64,000 nt of DNA. Origin: Argopecten irradians (taxonomy: Eukaryota; Mollusca; Bivalvia; Pectinida; Pectinidae). Positions 12,759-26,193 of the stretch are shown here, piece after piece. The stretch's first letter is position 1. Each line of letters begins with the position of its first letter. The stretch is taken from the NCBI RefSeq assembly GCF_041381155.1, contig NC_091137.1, forward strand, positions 24,473,655 through 24,537,654, written 5' to 3'. A model generated the notes under the pieces. The model worked only from the letters and a program-made list of their open reading frames with translations, had not been told where the DNA came from and did no database searches. The position numbers and the translations under genes are program-made.

Positions 12759-15700
12759 TCAACCAATTAAATGTCCACCATCCCTGAAAAAGAATGAAAA
12801 CAAATATAAATGCCAAGTGAATTATTTTATGTATATACTTTAATTTAATTCACTTAGATTTTGAAGAAAGCTTGCTTGAAATTATTAAAGATCTCCATTT
12901 TACTATCAGTTTTAAGTAAGAACTCACCCGTCCTCCACGATCTCACAAATAAAGTTATATTTCGAAGTGCATCTATTGTCCTTCCAATCGAAGTGATCGT
13001 CAGACAGTTGACCGAGCAAACAGTCCTCGTCATGGTGGCCGTTTGGCTCGCCATGGTGCCAGTCGGTGTAGGTCAATAGATTGTCACTTCCGATCCATCG
13101 CCAGTCACCCTCGACAAAGGAATCGGTTCCACCAAGCCAAAAGTACTTGTCGTGCGAATATCCATCTAGATAAATGACAACATTGCCGCCCTGATCAACA
13201 TGCCATTGTTTCATACATATAATAATGTCAAAGATTCAAGAAAATAATACAAGCCATAAATGAACGAGATAAAACGCAACAGTGATAAATGAAATGTTAA
13301 ACTTTCGAACATACGGGTATTCATTTCATGTTATACATCTGTTTGGCCTTGAATTTTTGCAAAGACTTTAAATAGTTATCTAAGTAGCAGATAAATATCA
13401 AAATCAAATGTATTTGATTTAAAAGAAACTATTTAGACGAAATTGTTTGAGTCATGCTCTTAAATATGATCAGTGTTATACATGTATCTAACTTATCACT
13501 TTTAATTCTAGACGTACGTGAATGTGCGCTCATGCGCAGACTGCATTACGATAACAAGCTCTAATGTACATATATAGAGAGAAATCTTATGCATGTATTC
13601 ACATGTGGCAAGCTGTGATGTGTTGTGTTACATTACAAGTGATCCATGCCAGATCATAATCAACTAACGGTTATTTCATCTTAGTGACACACGAGAAATT
13701 TTATTCGGCTACGATTCAACAAAACGCGTAAACAACGCTAACATTATGTATATTTTTACCATTTATGGCTTGAACCAAATTTATTTGAAATAATTTTTGC
13801 ATTACATATTATTGCACTCTGTATGATATGATATTTTAGTTGATTGGTTTGAAACAACGAAAATAAAAACAACGAGTTGTTTCAAACGTCATAAAATCTA
13901 ACCCCGGATCATTCTGTCCGCAAATTGAGTCGAAAGTTAATAGTCACGAAAGAAGGATACCAGAAGTATTTCATACGGTATTTAGAACATGCATTACATT
14001 GGTGTGATTTAAATGTAAGTGTTCAAATATTTAAATCATTGAAGCATAAAAGTGACTTTTTTTCTTCTTTCTTATAATATTAGGAATAAAGTGTTACTTT
14101 TTATTGGTGGACGATAGTTGGAGTTGAATCAAGTACCAGGAAACTTCCCAAAAGTGGTCAAATGACCAAAATACGGACTATATTTAGAAATAACACCAGC
14201 ATCATAGTCGAATACAATACATGTTATTGATTATTAAAGCTGACCATGTGAGTTCACAGGCATCACAAGTGGGTATCTCCCAAAAGATATTTCAAAAATG
14301 TTACTTCTTTATATTATTTAATAAATCTCAAATGCACGCTTTTAACTTGCAATGCCATCTTTAAAATTTGACTTAGGCAACATACCGTGGTATTTTGAGA
14401 CGAGATGTTTTACAAAATTATCCTCGCGCGCGTTCGTGATCTCGACAAGACTAGCATGGTAAAGGCCACAAGTTGTCTTGAAAAGAAACACCAAAGTAAT
14501 TAAAACAATGATAATACTGTTATTCTTCATAATAAGATTACAGCTTTACCAAACCCTATATTGTAATGATAAGAGCATTAGTTTATTTTTCAAGTGCAAA
14601 TATTTTGATATCAGTACCTTATGCAATAATTGATATGGGAAATCATGTGAACCAGGAGAAAAAACGCCGACCATGTAAGTGTTTCTCAAGACTTTTAACT
14701 CACGGCTTGAAAGAAGAGAGCCGTACACATTTACCAAACACATTTGCTAAATTTTTATGTCTTATTAACAATCTAGATGTTGATGTGGAAAATTGTACTT
14801 AAGATCACCGACCCTACAATCTCAACCTAGAGCCTATCTATCGTTTGTTTGTACTCACGATCCAAAGATAGATGGCGCGAAAATTTGATAATTCTGTGGA
14901 GATGGAGATCCGAAAGAAAAACATCACAAGCTTATCAAACCCTTAATAAATGAAGCACAATTAGAATAGGCTTTCGATGACTCCCTACACAGTCCCAAAG
15001 ACTATTTCTTATCTAATTTGATTTGAACTATAACGTTACCGATGAAGCTGACCAGTCCTCTTTTATTTCGGGAATGAAATAACATGAACCTTCAAACGAC
15101 TCCCATCCGTTCGGACATCCTTGGACCACTACAAGCAAATACAATTTGTGTATGCTCCACATAAAACTCGACAAAAATGTGTGAATTGAAAATGGCCATA
15201 TTATAAACATGATAACATCTTATATATAATAACGGTCTATTAAAACTAAACCATGTTATATGTGTAAAAATCCCATGAAAGACATCAATTAATACATACA
15301 AAATAATGGAATGGTCATAACATCATAATAATTAATGCTTCATATCCAATTAACACATACATGATGACTGGAGACTCTAAAAATGACCATTCCAATAAAC
15401 ATAGCTGTTCTCTTTTCAAATAGAAAACAATAAAGATAAAAAGCCAAAAATTACAAAATATTACAATTATTTTCTCTATTGTGGGAATTCGTCAGGGTTA
15501 CGCAAAAGAGTCAACTTCGTCAAAATTACGCCAAAATGATGTCATCCAAGATGACGTAAAAGAAAACTTGAATTAAAGTGTTGGAAGTAGGGTGGGTTTT
15601 AAACTTTCCTAGATTTAAAAAAAATTAAGATGAGGTGAAAATGATAGCGCCTGTTAAAACTTTTTTTGCAGAGATGAAGCTTAATATATCAACCAATCAG

Positions 15701-16688
15701 CAATCAGTATTAAAATAACAGCCAATGAGAGAGCGCCTTATATTGGGGCTCTACACAGGGTAACTATAAGAGGTCACATAAAGGGTGCACATATGTATAT
15801 ATGACTTAAAACAGAAAAAAAACTAACTTTAATTATCAATAAAAATGGTTTGTGTCACTGCATAAAATAAGCTATGTGCATAGCTTGCATTTTATGCATG
15901 CTCCACATAAAACTCGACAAATATGTGTAAATTGAAAATGGCCATCTTATAAAAATGATATCATCTGATATAAGATGACGGTTTATTAAAACTAAACAAT
16001 GTTATATGTGTAAAAATCACATGAAAGTTATCAATTAACACATACAAAATAATGGAATGGTCATGACATCATAATAATTAGTACTCCATATCCAATTAAC
16101 ACATACATTGTAACTGGAGACTCTAAAAATGACCATTCCAATAAACATAGCTGATCTCTTTTCAAATAGAGAACATTAAAAATAAAATGGCCAAAATTAC
16201 AAAATATAACAAATTATTTTCCCTATTGTGAGGAGTCGTCAGAATTACGCCACAAAGTGAAAATGCTGACAATCTAGCACTACCAAAAGAGTCAGCACTG
16301 CCCCACAATATAATAACATCACGATTGACATGTTTAACATTATATTGCCGTTGTAAAAAAGGTCACAGAATCAGGCATCAAGCAAAATATCAATATCATT
16401 CAATTATACTTTTCGTAGAATTGAATTTAGTCATTGCCTTGTATATAATAAAAAGAATCTTTATCAGTGGTCTCCATATTCTCAGGGTAGAATCGTTGTA
16501 GAGACCATGCTTTCTACTTTGGGCTTGTGTCATGCAATATTATCGCAATTGCTTAAAAACCAATTTAAATGACAACATATTATCCGATAATTGGATGTAT
16601 GTATATTATTAAAATGGCGTTTTAACAATTTCTTACCATTCAACCCTAGGGCTGACCATAAAACCGCTAGCCTGACTGTAAACACCAT
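12759..16688 (-). CDS. Secreted C-type lectin, gene 1 (five exons, intact)
   Basis: Exons from the 5' end: 16637-16688, 15040-15128, 14386-14476, 12928-13165 and 12759-12783. All junctions are GT-AG, the phases agree, and the product is 164 aa. Exon 1 gives a signal peptide (MVFTVRLAVLWSALG). The mature protein is essentially one CTLD: GCPNGW, SCYF, DWSAS, then HASLVEITNAREDNF (helix 2), YFWLGGTD, DWRWIGS, GEPN (residues typical of mannose-type Ca site 2), DEDC, and WKDNRC in place of the usual WND..C, then FICE. The middle Asn of WND is Lys, which removes one usual calcium ligand. The 25-nt last exon encodes a DGGHLIG tail. Intron 1 contains a 360-bp direct duplication. The lectin is probably secreted and binds sugar, but specificity is inference. 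It is the best-preserved gene in the left array. Confidence 0.85.
15152..16253. repeat. Direct repeat pair in intron 1 of lectin gene 1
   Basis: 15152-15510 and 15896-16253 are direct repeats of about 359 bp with a few percent differences. Both begin at TGCTCCACATAAAACTCGAC and pass through GGAGACTCTAAAAATGACCA. The 385 bp between them contain no retroelement motif. The first copy starts 24 bp upstream of the exon 2 acceptor, so a piece of intron was duplicated rather than an LTR element inserted. Confidence 0.85.
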
Positions 16689-17920
16689 CTTTATGTCATA
16701 GATGTTCTTTCTCTATAACCTTAACCCGACATAATAGTAGATAACGGCTTATCACGATGCAGTCTGACCGTATTTTGCCCGTAGACTTAACGTACATTGT
16801 AACATGAATTTAAATAGGTAACATAAACCGCTTCTAATTTCAGTTGATAGAGATAGTATTAATGTTATCTGCACGAAAACATCCATAGCGGTCAGTTTGT
16901 GCAATGCATAATATAACTCGTTCCCCTTCATAAGTACAATTACAACGGGTATGAATATTTGCGAATCTTGAAATCTTAATGAAGGAATCCGCCTACAACA
17001 GATTCGTACACGACGTATCGGTACCAACACAGTAGTGGAAAGCACGCACGATGTGTGCTTGCGAAAAGAGAAGGAAAGATTCCAAACTAAAGATAAATAA
17101 GCAATGCAAACAGACTATAAACTCGTTTTTGACAGACAATAAAACAACAGAAATTAACCTAAAACTATGTATTTTGCGAAATCTGTCCTTTTGGAATGGA
17201 TAAAAGGAACCAAATTTATCCATCGAATCTATAATACCAAATCACGTATGATTATAACAATATAGATAAGACGTTTCTATGGAATATATTTATTATTTTT
17301 TATTTAAGTAAAATTCAAATTTTAAATTTTGATTTTAAATTCTAATTTGATATTAACGCTTTTTTACAGTATAGGTTTCTCCCACCTGGAAAGGGATGTA
17401 CAATTTGCATATAAATATTTATGGCATAAAGAAATAAATGCCTTTTTTATATTAATGAAAACTCTGTACAAATTATGTGTGTCACTATGGTATAATTTCA
17501 TTTAAACTAGTGGTATTTGTATACCTGCTTCTGTTACTGTGTCATTTCAGTAAAAACCAAATGATACCTTTAAACGTCTCGTTTGAATTTTCTCATATTT
17601 ATTTCAAATAAAATCTAACAATAAAACGTGGCAAGTATATTCATGTTAATGAAACAACGTTTTTTTATACCAGTTTAACATGGTTACATTCATCGACTTT
17701 CAACCATAGTTTATCCAAGTGCCACTTCTGAAAAAAACCAAAGACGGACATATAATCACATTATACTACACATTTAATTTTCCGTACATAATTTTAAATA
17801 TTCCCACAAAACTTAAAAACGAATTATGTTATTATCTTAATATATGTAATATCACGATTTTGATACTGGCGCTTCAAACTGTATATTGAATGTCATGTGA
17901 ATTTATTAACTTCAAATTTG
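16640..17920. repeat. Duplicated segment B (related copy B' at 19.36-21.5 kb)
   Basis: The sequence upstream of gene 1 exon 1 is shared with 19360-21500: CTGACTGTAAACAC at 16673/19394, ATAGTATTAATGTTATCT at 16852/20458, and the exon-5-like block at 17700/21305. B' is interrupted by about 0.95 kb of TTCATGAA-rich sequence (19.51-20.45 kb). At 17.92 kb B switches abruptly into A', so the expected lectin exon 4 is missing here. Confidence 0.75.
17700..17727 (-). pseudogene. Orphan lectin terminal exon (segment B)
   Basis: A pyrimidine-rich acceptor (TTTTTTCAG) is followed by 28 nt reading ..SGTWINYG-stop. This matches the terminal exon of lectin gene 2 (SGTWIIFG-stop). The matching exon 4 should lie a few hundred bases to the right, but the sequence turns into segment A' instead. 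The exon has no gene left to belong to. Confidence 0.65.
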
Positions 17921-18389
17921 ATAATCGCATGAAACTTCACTTTTTTGCCCAAACTCACGTGAAATTTACTTAAAGAAATATCGCCTGTGTATAGATACAT
18001 CGATATCTGATATTTATCCTTGATATTTCAGATGAACAAAGTAATCTTGAAATAAATGGAAATAGAAAACGATTTTCTGATCAAGAGAGTTCATTGTTTA
18101 CTTGGTTGGGATTAATGTCTAACTTTCTTTAAAAAAACCAGAACGGCACACAACAGTCAAATTCTTAAAATACACTTTGTGGTTAGATAGCGATTGTATT
18201 TGTAAAACACAGTTCATAAAAGGGCGCCTTATCTTGAGACTGCATTTTAGTGTACCTGTACCTATGATTGTCTCTAAACATGTTTTCATGTCGGCCGACA
18301 CGATGATATCAGATAAACTTTATTCATTTTACATCAATTGTGCAACAAGTTATACAACTTATGTAAATCACTATTGATGGCCTGGATGT

Positions 18390-18560
18390 ACAATGTAAGC
18401 GCGCGAGGGGTCTTAGTGTGGGAGGAAATCGGAGTGCCTGGGGAAAAACCCTAGTGATTAGGCAGGTGACCCCTGAACTTTTCACGTCCGTGCCGGGGAT
18501 CGAACACCGGCCGGTTAGGTGAAAGGCGAGCGGCTTTACAACTACACCACCCGATCACCC
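18390..18560 (-). mobile_element. tRNA-derived SINE
   Basis: On the minus strand it starts GGTGATCGGGTGGTGTAGTT, an RNA polymerase III A box. The B box GTTCGATCCCC follows (plus-strand 18495-18505). The body contains CCCAGGCACTCCGATTTCC, resembling the conserved central domain of metazoan tRNA-SINEs. The head is tRNA-like, but the acceptor stem does not pair and the sequence runs on, so it is a SINE rather than a tRNA gene. It sits inside duplicated segment A' and is absent from A. Confidence 0.8.
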
Positions 18561-19176
18561 TAGTCGATACTAAAGAACAAACAAAGAACAAGAGAAAAAC
18601 TATAACAAAAAGTAGAATAAATAAAGCAAAAAAAAAGAGATTTATGTCAATTGTTATATTCATAAGTAATGCATTATTATGACCTATTCTTGACTTCATG
18701 CACATTCTTTCTCGTCTTTCAGAATATTTTCTAGAAAATATTTCAGAAACTTTTATCAGATCATTTTAATAGGAAGTAACTAAAAGAGAGCATTGCAATG
18801 CACTTTGAAAAATAAAATGGAAATGTCCTATGATTTTGAGGAAAAGAAAACTAGAAAATACTGACTCTGATTTAAACACTTTTATGTTTTAAGGGGATAG
18901 ACTGAAGGTTCGCTATTATTCTTCCATAGAATCGCGTATTTTTTTCAAATGTTGTTCCAATAAAATCAACGTAATATCCTAGTGTAGTAGCCTTGTGTAT
19001 TGGCTTGTATTTAAATAGAGGTTTAATGTATAATGTATACGGGTAATATATTTGTATTTGATGTAAAAAAAATGCATGAAATAGACAAATTAAATCATGT
19101 ATACTTTAATTGGAAATATTTTCAGTTTAAAATCAAATTCCCCAAGTATGATTTATTGCATTGGCGTAGGCATATT

Positions 19177-19201
19177 TCAACCAATTACATATCTACCAAC
19201 A
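19177..19201 (-). pseudogene. Orphan lectin terminal exon (segment A')
   Basis: After an acceptor (TTATTGTCAG) there are 25 nt reading VGRYVIG-stop in the phase used by gene 1 (DGGHLIG-stop). The length equals the gene 1 terminal exon. Less than 0.2 kb further right lies a dead exon 1, so exons 2-4 of this duplicate were deleted. Confidence 0.6.
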
Positions 19202-19358
19202 CTGACAATAAAATGAAAACCACTTTAAATACCAAGTGAATTATCTATATGCATACATTTTAATTCTTTAAGATTTTGAAGAAAATACATATAAATTTGA
19301 AAGATAGATAATAATATTTTCTTTCGAATAACGAAATGAGGAAATATTTCTATTAGGG

Positions 19359-19412
19359 ATAGGGCGGACTATAAAAACGCTAACCTGACTGTAAACACAA
19401 TCTTCGAAGATG
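19359..19412 (-). pseudogene. Dead lectin exon 1 (segment B')
   Basis: This is the counterpart of the gene 1 signal-peptide exon. The start ATG is now ATT, the Trp codon TGG is TAG, and the GTAAGA donor is gone. The remaining FTVRLAFL core is still recognisable. Confidence 0.6.
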
Positions 19413-19536
19413 TTCTTTCTCTATTACCTCAGCGAGTCATGATAGTAGATATCGGCTTCTCTCCATATCTCTATGCAGTCTGGCCATAATCTGACACTTT
19501 TGTTTTTTTACCCCTGCGACATGTTGATGAATAATT

Positions 19537-19950
19537 TATGAATATTCTAGAATAATTAATGAATTATTCATGAATGAAATATATATATGTTATTCAATTC
19601 ATGAAATTAAAACCTCATGAATAATTTAGAAAAAAATATTTCATGAATATTCATGAATCTTTTCATTTATGAGTTCGTGAACATTTTTAAATCTCTTATA
19701 TTCATGGAATCATGAATATTCATGAACAAACCATTCATGTAAATCCATAAAAAGTTCATGAATATTTTAAGAATATTCATGAACTAAATACCATTATGAA
19801 TGATCATGAATGCTTATTCGTGACAATGCATGAGTTATTCATGAACTACAACTCGCAGCAGTATACTCAAACAATTCATGAGTTTATCACGAAACTTCAT
19901 GAACTGGAACAATTTATAAAAATTCACGGACTTAGTCGTGTTCATGAAGT
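19537..19950. repeat. TTCATGAA-rich palindromic repeat
   Basis: ATTCATGAATATTCATGAAT and shorter forms (TTCATGAA, TCATGAAT) recur many times over about 400 bp, in no fixed register. It forms part of a block, about 19.51-20.45 kb, that is absent from the matching position in segment B, so it arrived by insertion or expansion. No coding potential. Confidence 0.65.
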
Positions 19951-21304
19951 TTAATGAATGCAAGTTGGAGTCAGCGTGAAGTATATGCCCAAAATAAATC
20001 TATAGTTGTAAAGAATGATAGTTTATATTTGCAATTTAGTTCAATAACATTTGAAGACATTGCACAAAACAATATATATGCATAATTACTATAGCAATAT
20101 CAGTGTGCACAATTTTATGTTGAAAAGGACTCCAGAAATATCAAAACTTACTGAAAAAGTTCATCTGTGCTTTAAGATATCCAGGAATGGAATAATCCGT
20201 TCACTAATGTGCCAAACATTCCATTTTAAGATGAATAATTTTCCCTTCCACACGCCAGCACATACAGCAGCCATTTTGGATTGTGACTGTTTTGGCGGGA
20301 AATGTATATAGAAGTCATTTGACTCATGTTGTCATTTGACAAATCATGTGACTTCAGTGGATATTCATTAAAATTAATTAAAAAGAATGAAATAGCATGT
20401 CATCATTCATGAAGTTTTATGCATTTCTGATATTCATTAAAATTCTAAAAAATGAAGATAGTATTAATGTTATCTACATATAAATATCTCCAACGCCCAG
20501 TTTGTGCTATGCATAATATAGCTCGTTCCTATTCATTTGTACTTTTACTACGAAAATGAATATCTTCGAGAAATCTTCAAATCCCAAAGACGAAATCCGC
20601 CATATTTATCCGAGTCGTACACTTCATGACACATAAAACCGGTTTAGTATTGTTGGTACGGTGAATACTATTACAATTACAACAGAGTCGTGCCAGTAAT
20701 ATCGGTACCAACCCGATGATGGAACGCACGCACGATGTGTGATTTCGAAAAGATAAAAAAAATATATTAGCAAATGGAACAACAAACACGTTTTGGACAG
20801 AAAATAAACAACAAAATAACCTATAACTGTGTATATTAAGAAATTCGTTTTTTTAATGGATAAAAGGAATGAAAATTATCCATAGAATCTATTATACCAA
20901 ATTACGAAAAATTATAATAATATTAATAAAACGTTTCAATGGATTATACCAATTTTTTTATATTTAATTAAAATAATATTTTGAATTAATTTTGGTATTA
21001 ACGTTTTTTACAGTGTATTCCCCCAGCTGGAAAGGGGTGTACATTTTGTATCTAAATATGTATGGCATATAGAAATAAAAGCCATTTTTATATTCATGAA
21101 AACTCTGTATAAACCAGTGGTATTTGTATACCTGTTTCTGTTACTGTGTCGTTTAACAAATTGATACCTTTAAACGTCTCCTTTGAACTTCCCCATCTCA
21201 CTACGTTAAATAAAATCTAAAAATGAAACGTTACAAGAATATTCAGGTTACTTAAACAACGCATTTATTTTATACCAGTTTAACACGGTTACATTCATCG
21301 ACTC

Positions 21305-21994
21305 TTAACCAAAGATTATCCAAGTGCCACTTCTGAAAAAAACCCAAAGACGGAAATCATAATTACATTACATTAACATTACGAATATAGTTTTAAAATT
21401 CACAAACATCTTAACGAGCGAATTGTGTTATTATCTTAATATATATCATAAACGATTTTGAAACTGGCGCTTCAAACTATATATTGAATGTCATGTGAAT
21501 TTAATAGCTTCAAGTTTGTTGATTTGTAAGTTTTGCAATCAATACCTTTGTCGTAAATGTTCAATAGTCTGCTATTCCTATCGTTCCTAAAATAATTATC
21601 AGTTGCATCTTGATCAGGTAATATTTTAGTGAATAAATTAAATACATTTCAAATATATGCAAAACAATTCTGTTGCCGTTTAGATCCATAGTTAATATAT
21701 GTCACGTGAAATCTATTGAACATAATATATCATTCTGTATATTATTGCAGAAAAAAAAATATCTCTTTTCAACATACCTAGCCTCACAAATATACTTATG
21801 TTTTTCTGTACAATCATAGTCTCTCCACCTGAAGCTATAATCGTCGCTATGGGCCCCTACACAGTCATAGCCCGGCAGATTGCTTGGCTGTTCCTGTTGC
21901 CAGTTGGTGTAGTTGAATCGCTGATTGGTATTCATCCATCGCCAGTCTCCCTCTACAAAGACGTCACTTCCTCCCAACCAATAGCTTCCGTGTT
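21305..21994 (-). CDS. C-type lectin, 3' exons of gene 2
   Basis: Exon 4 (21778-21994) follows a CCAG acceptor and reads HGSYWLGGSDVFVEGDWRW, then FNYTNW, EQPSNL at the ligand loop, YDC, WRDYDC and KYICEAR to a GTATGTTG donor. Exon 5 (21305-21332) encodes SGTWIIFG-stop. QPS replaces EPN or QPD, so classical Ca-dependent hexose binding is doubtful. Matching exons 3 and 2 in the right phase lie at 26194-26284 and 27056-27128, on the far side of a DIRS-like element. That element probably inserted in intron 3. Because exon 2 there has lost 16 nt, the gene is likely dead, though these two exons are intact. No exon 1 was found. Confidence 0.7.
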
Positions 21995-22261
21995 CTGGAC
22001 AATGGAAAGAGTATAACATCAATAATATCCTAATTATTTAGTATAATGTTTTTATTTAATGATAGGAATGCTAGTTGTCCTATTTGTCCAATCTTATCCA
22101 AAAAATGTGTTCTTTGCCATAACGAAGGGTCACGGTTAGATGACCTCAAAAATTCACGAAAAAAACATTTGATATTAACCAATATTGAAAACGAAAAGAC
22201 GAAGAACGAATTTAAACGCAATAAATATTTGCGAAGCTGTTCTCATTACTGTAATTTTAAA

Positions 22262-23307
22262 AACTGTTATAGGTAATCACCACCACCTTTCCTCACTATC
22301 TCTCTTAATTCCCTCCAACAGTTTTTTTAACAATAAATTGTTGAGTAAGATCATCATGACCACCTAGCTTGCAATTAAAACTCAAAACCAATAAAAGTTT
22401 GAACTGCAGACTGGGAATAGCCTTTAACAGACATATATAATGCAATATATCGCATTACTTGATGTATCTTTGGTGTTTTGTTATTCTGTATAGTAAAACT
22501 ATAGTTTACTAAGCTAATAGTCTTCATAAAAAAATAATTTCTTAAACCTGAACTCATAAGACCAAACTTTGGACTGCCAAAAATATATTTGCACCAATTC
22601 CAACAAAGTTATGTACTCTCCATGAATGGAATTTTCCCCTGCCAATGCACTTGGACCTGAAAACTATTCCAATCTACATACCCTACAGGAACCACAAACT
22701 AAACTCACAATTCCCTGCACCACCTGTAAAACAGAAGGAACCTATATCCACATTAATTGCCCCAAGAAACTCCCCGCACAACAAAGAACGGAGCCCATTA
22801 AAATAATTCTTTCAAAAATATGCACCCTACATTTTTAAGTCTTGCTCTAAATTTCCTTAGATAATTGGCTTTACTTAACATAAAAAGGGTTCCGGTATGC
22901 CTGTCATGTGCATTAAACATAGCGCGTGTGTAAAGGTCTCAGCCAATTGGTATATTACGCGTTATGGCCGCATCAAGACATAATCTCAGGCAGACTGTAT
23001 TTCATGTAGTTTGACATTCCCCAACGACTTCAAACTATTTCTGACCTGAGAGAGATACCACTTTCTCCTAAGGTACCCTGACTACCATTTTAATAGTGTC
23101 GATTTCAAGACCCAAAAAACACAAAAACTGTAGTTAGACCTTCTGATTTATAAACGTATACACATTTCATTGCATGTTTCTCGAAAGAAGACATGAGCCC
23201 TAGCACATGTCCCCACATTGTTCTTTTCCAGCAAATATAAAATCGTCCAAATACTGATCTAGACTTTGCTCACTGCACTTCTCCTTAACTACTCATTAAA
23301 TAAATGT

Positions 23308-23345
<38 letters not shown>

Positions 23346-24890
23346 GACTACATGAAATTGAGCACCCCATGGGTAAACACTTTATCAAAGAAATACTTAT
23401 CTTGAAACTTAAATCCTATTATCGGAAAATCCGCCGAATGGATTGGGGAGGACGGAATGCAGATATAATATCAATTTTCCTTAAAGTCCCCGTTTCCCCA
23501 ACTGCTATTAATTTTAACTACTTTATCCAAATGACGAGAATTTAACAGAAACTGTATCAGGATCAATATGACTATTTATTTAAAACATACTTAGGGACTC
23601 CTATCAAAGGGAGTCCCTACTTCTCTACCTAATTCTATACTTCCTGAAATATTTTCTGATATGTCTGTGTGTGTTAGATATATGGAGGCCACTTTCAATT
23701 TTCTGGATTCTCTCGGGATCCTTGAGCCCTAGATATTGACGTTACTAAAACCATTTGTAAAAAACCCAAGAAAGCTATGTCCTACTGCTACCTGTGGGGT
23801 ACTTAGCCATCCAGTAGCTAAGAGCTGTGATTTTTTATTGGATGTCTTACCTAATGTCTCACCACCTGTTTTGTGATTCTTTGCTTGTTTTTCCCACCTG
23901 TCGTGGTGCTGTTCTTGTTATTGTTGTGTTCTGTTTTTTTTCGGAAAACTCAACTATGAGTTGTTTGTATTTTAATTTAAGCGACACATTTCCTCAACTA
24001 GCATCCCCCCCCCCCCCACTAACACCGTAAAACATATGTGATAGAAGCTACAGTGGTGGGCGGTGTAACGCATGATCCTTTATAATTGGTAGTCGAAACA
24101 TTTTTAGGGTTGTTCAGATTTATGATTTTGTGACTGACGGTAGGTGGTCCCTGCTGGGGCTGCATATATTAACAGGTTATAACATTCATTGTCCACACTC
24201 AATGTACCCATGCCCCTTGGGAGTATTAAGTCCATGCCACCATCCACCAAAAAAAAAAACACGCACGCGCATCTCTGATCCCCAAGGCAAACAACAGTAT
24301 GTATTTTAACAAGTCCACTAGCAGACAGATTCTGGTAGCACTGCTGGTATAAACTGACCGATATATATATATGGAAATGCATCTGTCCATTTAACTAGAT
24401 GTAAAAAAATCTTACAAAGTATTTTGATTTTTTGGTTTGACATAAGATAGCCCCATCAAACTATAGATAGCTCTATGTACCCCGGATGGGTACTCTCCCA
24501 TTAGAGTTACGACAACAATTTGAATAAAGTACGAGCATAACTTTCCATTGTGTAATTCTTATGCTTCACTGACAACAGATACACACACGCCTAACATATC
24601 ATTGAACACTTGCAATTGGGTTGGCATTAACACCAAAGGATGTACCACCCCGGTCGTGTACTACGAGGAGGTGATGCTGCAACCTGTAGCTCATGTGGCA
24701 AATAAAGGACAGTTCCACTCCCCAGGTGCAAGAGGTCATGACATCGTCCCCATGACTAGGCCCATCTGTCGACGTCACCGACTCAACTTCTGCAGGCACT
24801 GTTGCTGGTCCTGTCCTCTTCCGTCTCTATAGGGGTCTCGCCACGGATGCAGTCATGCATGAATAAAAAAACTCACCTTTCAAAACAAAA
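22262..24890 (-). mobile_element. DIRS-like (tyrosine recombinase) retroelement, degenerate copy 1
   Basis: Same element as at 40836-43320 and in the same orientation, so it forms the left end of duplicated copy 1. Readable pieces on the minus strand are a gag-like N-terminal part, the reverse transcriptase YLDDF box (plus-strand 23239-23253) and the start of a recombinase (SVKGYSQSAV near 22420). Frames are destroyed by very many single-base insertions relative to copy 2, including 30 or so Ts near 23310-23340 and a long C run near 24010. Confidence 0.7.
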
Positions 24891-24939
24891 AATTACAAGT
24901 ACTGTTCAATGTAACCATAACAATTTTGTACATGTACAG

Positions 24940-26090
24940 AAAACGCATGAGTTGAGGTAGAACTCGTGACAAGTCATAGCTGATGTCTCCTAAATAAACA
25001 CCTGCGTACTTCATGTAACTACTCTTTCACTTGTATGGCTGCAGAAAAGTCCATTAGATTTAATCACAGGGCGGATATATGGGTATTTTATTCCGTTATC
25101 ATAGGCACTGTAAACCAACTTCTTTCGCGAATTTCGCGATTAGACATTTTGTTGTTCGCTCTCTGACACGCGTGCATGCACCATGTGTATTTGGACGCGT
25201 ATACTTACATGTATATTTACGGGAGAATCTATATAAATTGTAGCTTATATACCCAGGACTAAATAAACGAGGGTGCATTTTTTACACCCGAGCCGGTGAT
25301 GGGGTGGTAACATCATCTAATATCTATTTAGTATATCGCAAACCAATGTTTTTTCGCTGCTACTTGATTTTGCGATTTTCTAAAAACAGTTCGCGGAGTT
25401 CACTAATGCGAATTTAAAATTTGTATTCAAACTCCCTTTCAATATCTATGGTGTAGATATTAATTCCCGGGACAAGTTTTTGCGATTAGACATAATAATG
25501 TTCGCTCTCTGTCCACGCGTGCATGCATATGCTATATTGGGCGTGTATACTTACAGTGAATTTTAACGAGAGAAGCCATTAAAATGTGGCCTAAATATAC
25601 CAGGACTGAATAAACGAGGGTGCTTTTTTTAGCACCTGCGCAGCGGTGATCGGGGATGTAAAACATATACATAGGATAATGCTAATTGTCTCCTCAGTAT
25701 ACAGTTTACCAACTTTTTTTGTCGCTTGCCTTCTTATTCGTCTTCGCGATTTCCAAAAAACAAGTTTCGGCGAAGATTCAACATTGTTTTAACACATTCA
25801 TATCTTAATCAGTAAGTTCTTCTTTTAATTATTTATAACTGTAATTTTTGTTGTACACTTAATGCCGACCTGCTAATTAAGCTAGAGGGCACACGTGAAC
25901 GTGATTCTGCGCCGCGATACCGTCCAATATAACGAGTCGAGGACAAGAATGACATCGACACCACAAGATGTTTCATCAGCGTCGTATTTATTTCACTTAC
26001 ATTTCTAGGTAGAAGAATGACTATTTTAAGTGACTACAGAATATGGACATAAGAAACTGGATGATATATTGAATAGATAAACTAATGTCT
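24940..26090. other. Intergenic or intron 3 sequence of gene 2
   Basis: Shared with 45587-46740. It contains two diverged direct repeats of about 0.4 kb (about 25070-25450 and 25470-25790) with TTTCGCGATTAGACAT and GTTCGCTCTCTG motifs. No exon 4 of a lectin was found here, although exon 3 lies just to the right. Confidence 0.5.
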
Positions 26091-26193
26091 TTCTAAAATT
26101 GAAAACATAATTTTCCACGTTTACATGACAATACAATGATATAGCAATACATGATATAACATTTACCATTGTCCAAGAGATAATAATACCTAC

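Larger units (their letters stand above)
9240..12900. repeat. Duplicated segment A (related copy A' at 17.93-19.28 kb)
   Basis: Flanking sequence of lectin gene 1 is shared with 17930-19280. Examples are CAGTCAAAT...AAAATACACTT near 9920 and 18155, GGCGCCTTA near 9990 and 18222, and ACTGAAGGTTCGCTATTATT at 12500 and 18902. The A copy is interrupted by the MITE at 9373-9883 and an endonuclease relic at about 10534-12497. The A' copy is interrupted by a SINE at about 18390-18560. Confidence 0.8.

Noticed and set aside
15152..16253. Pair of LTRs
   Set aside because: The direct repeats are intronic sequence starting beside an exon, and only 385 bp of non-coding DNA lie between them, with no primer-binding site or polyprotein.
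18390..18560. tRNA gene on the minus strand
   Set aside because: A and B boxes are present, but the acceptor stem does not pair and a long SINE-type body follows.
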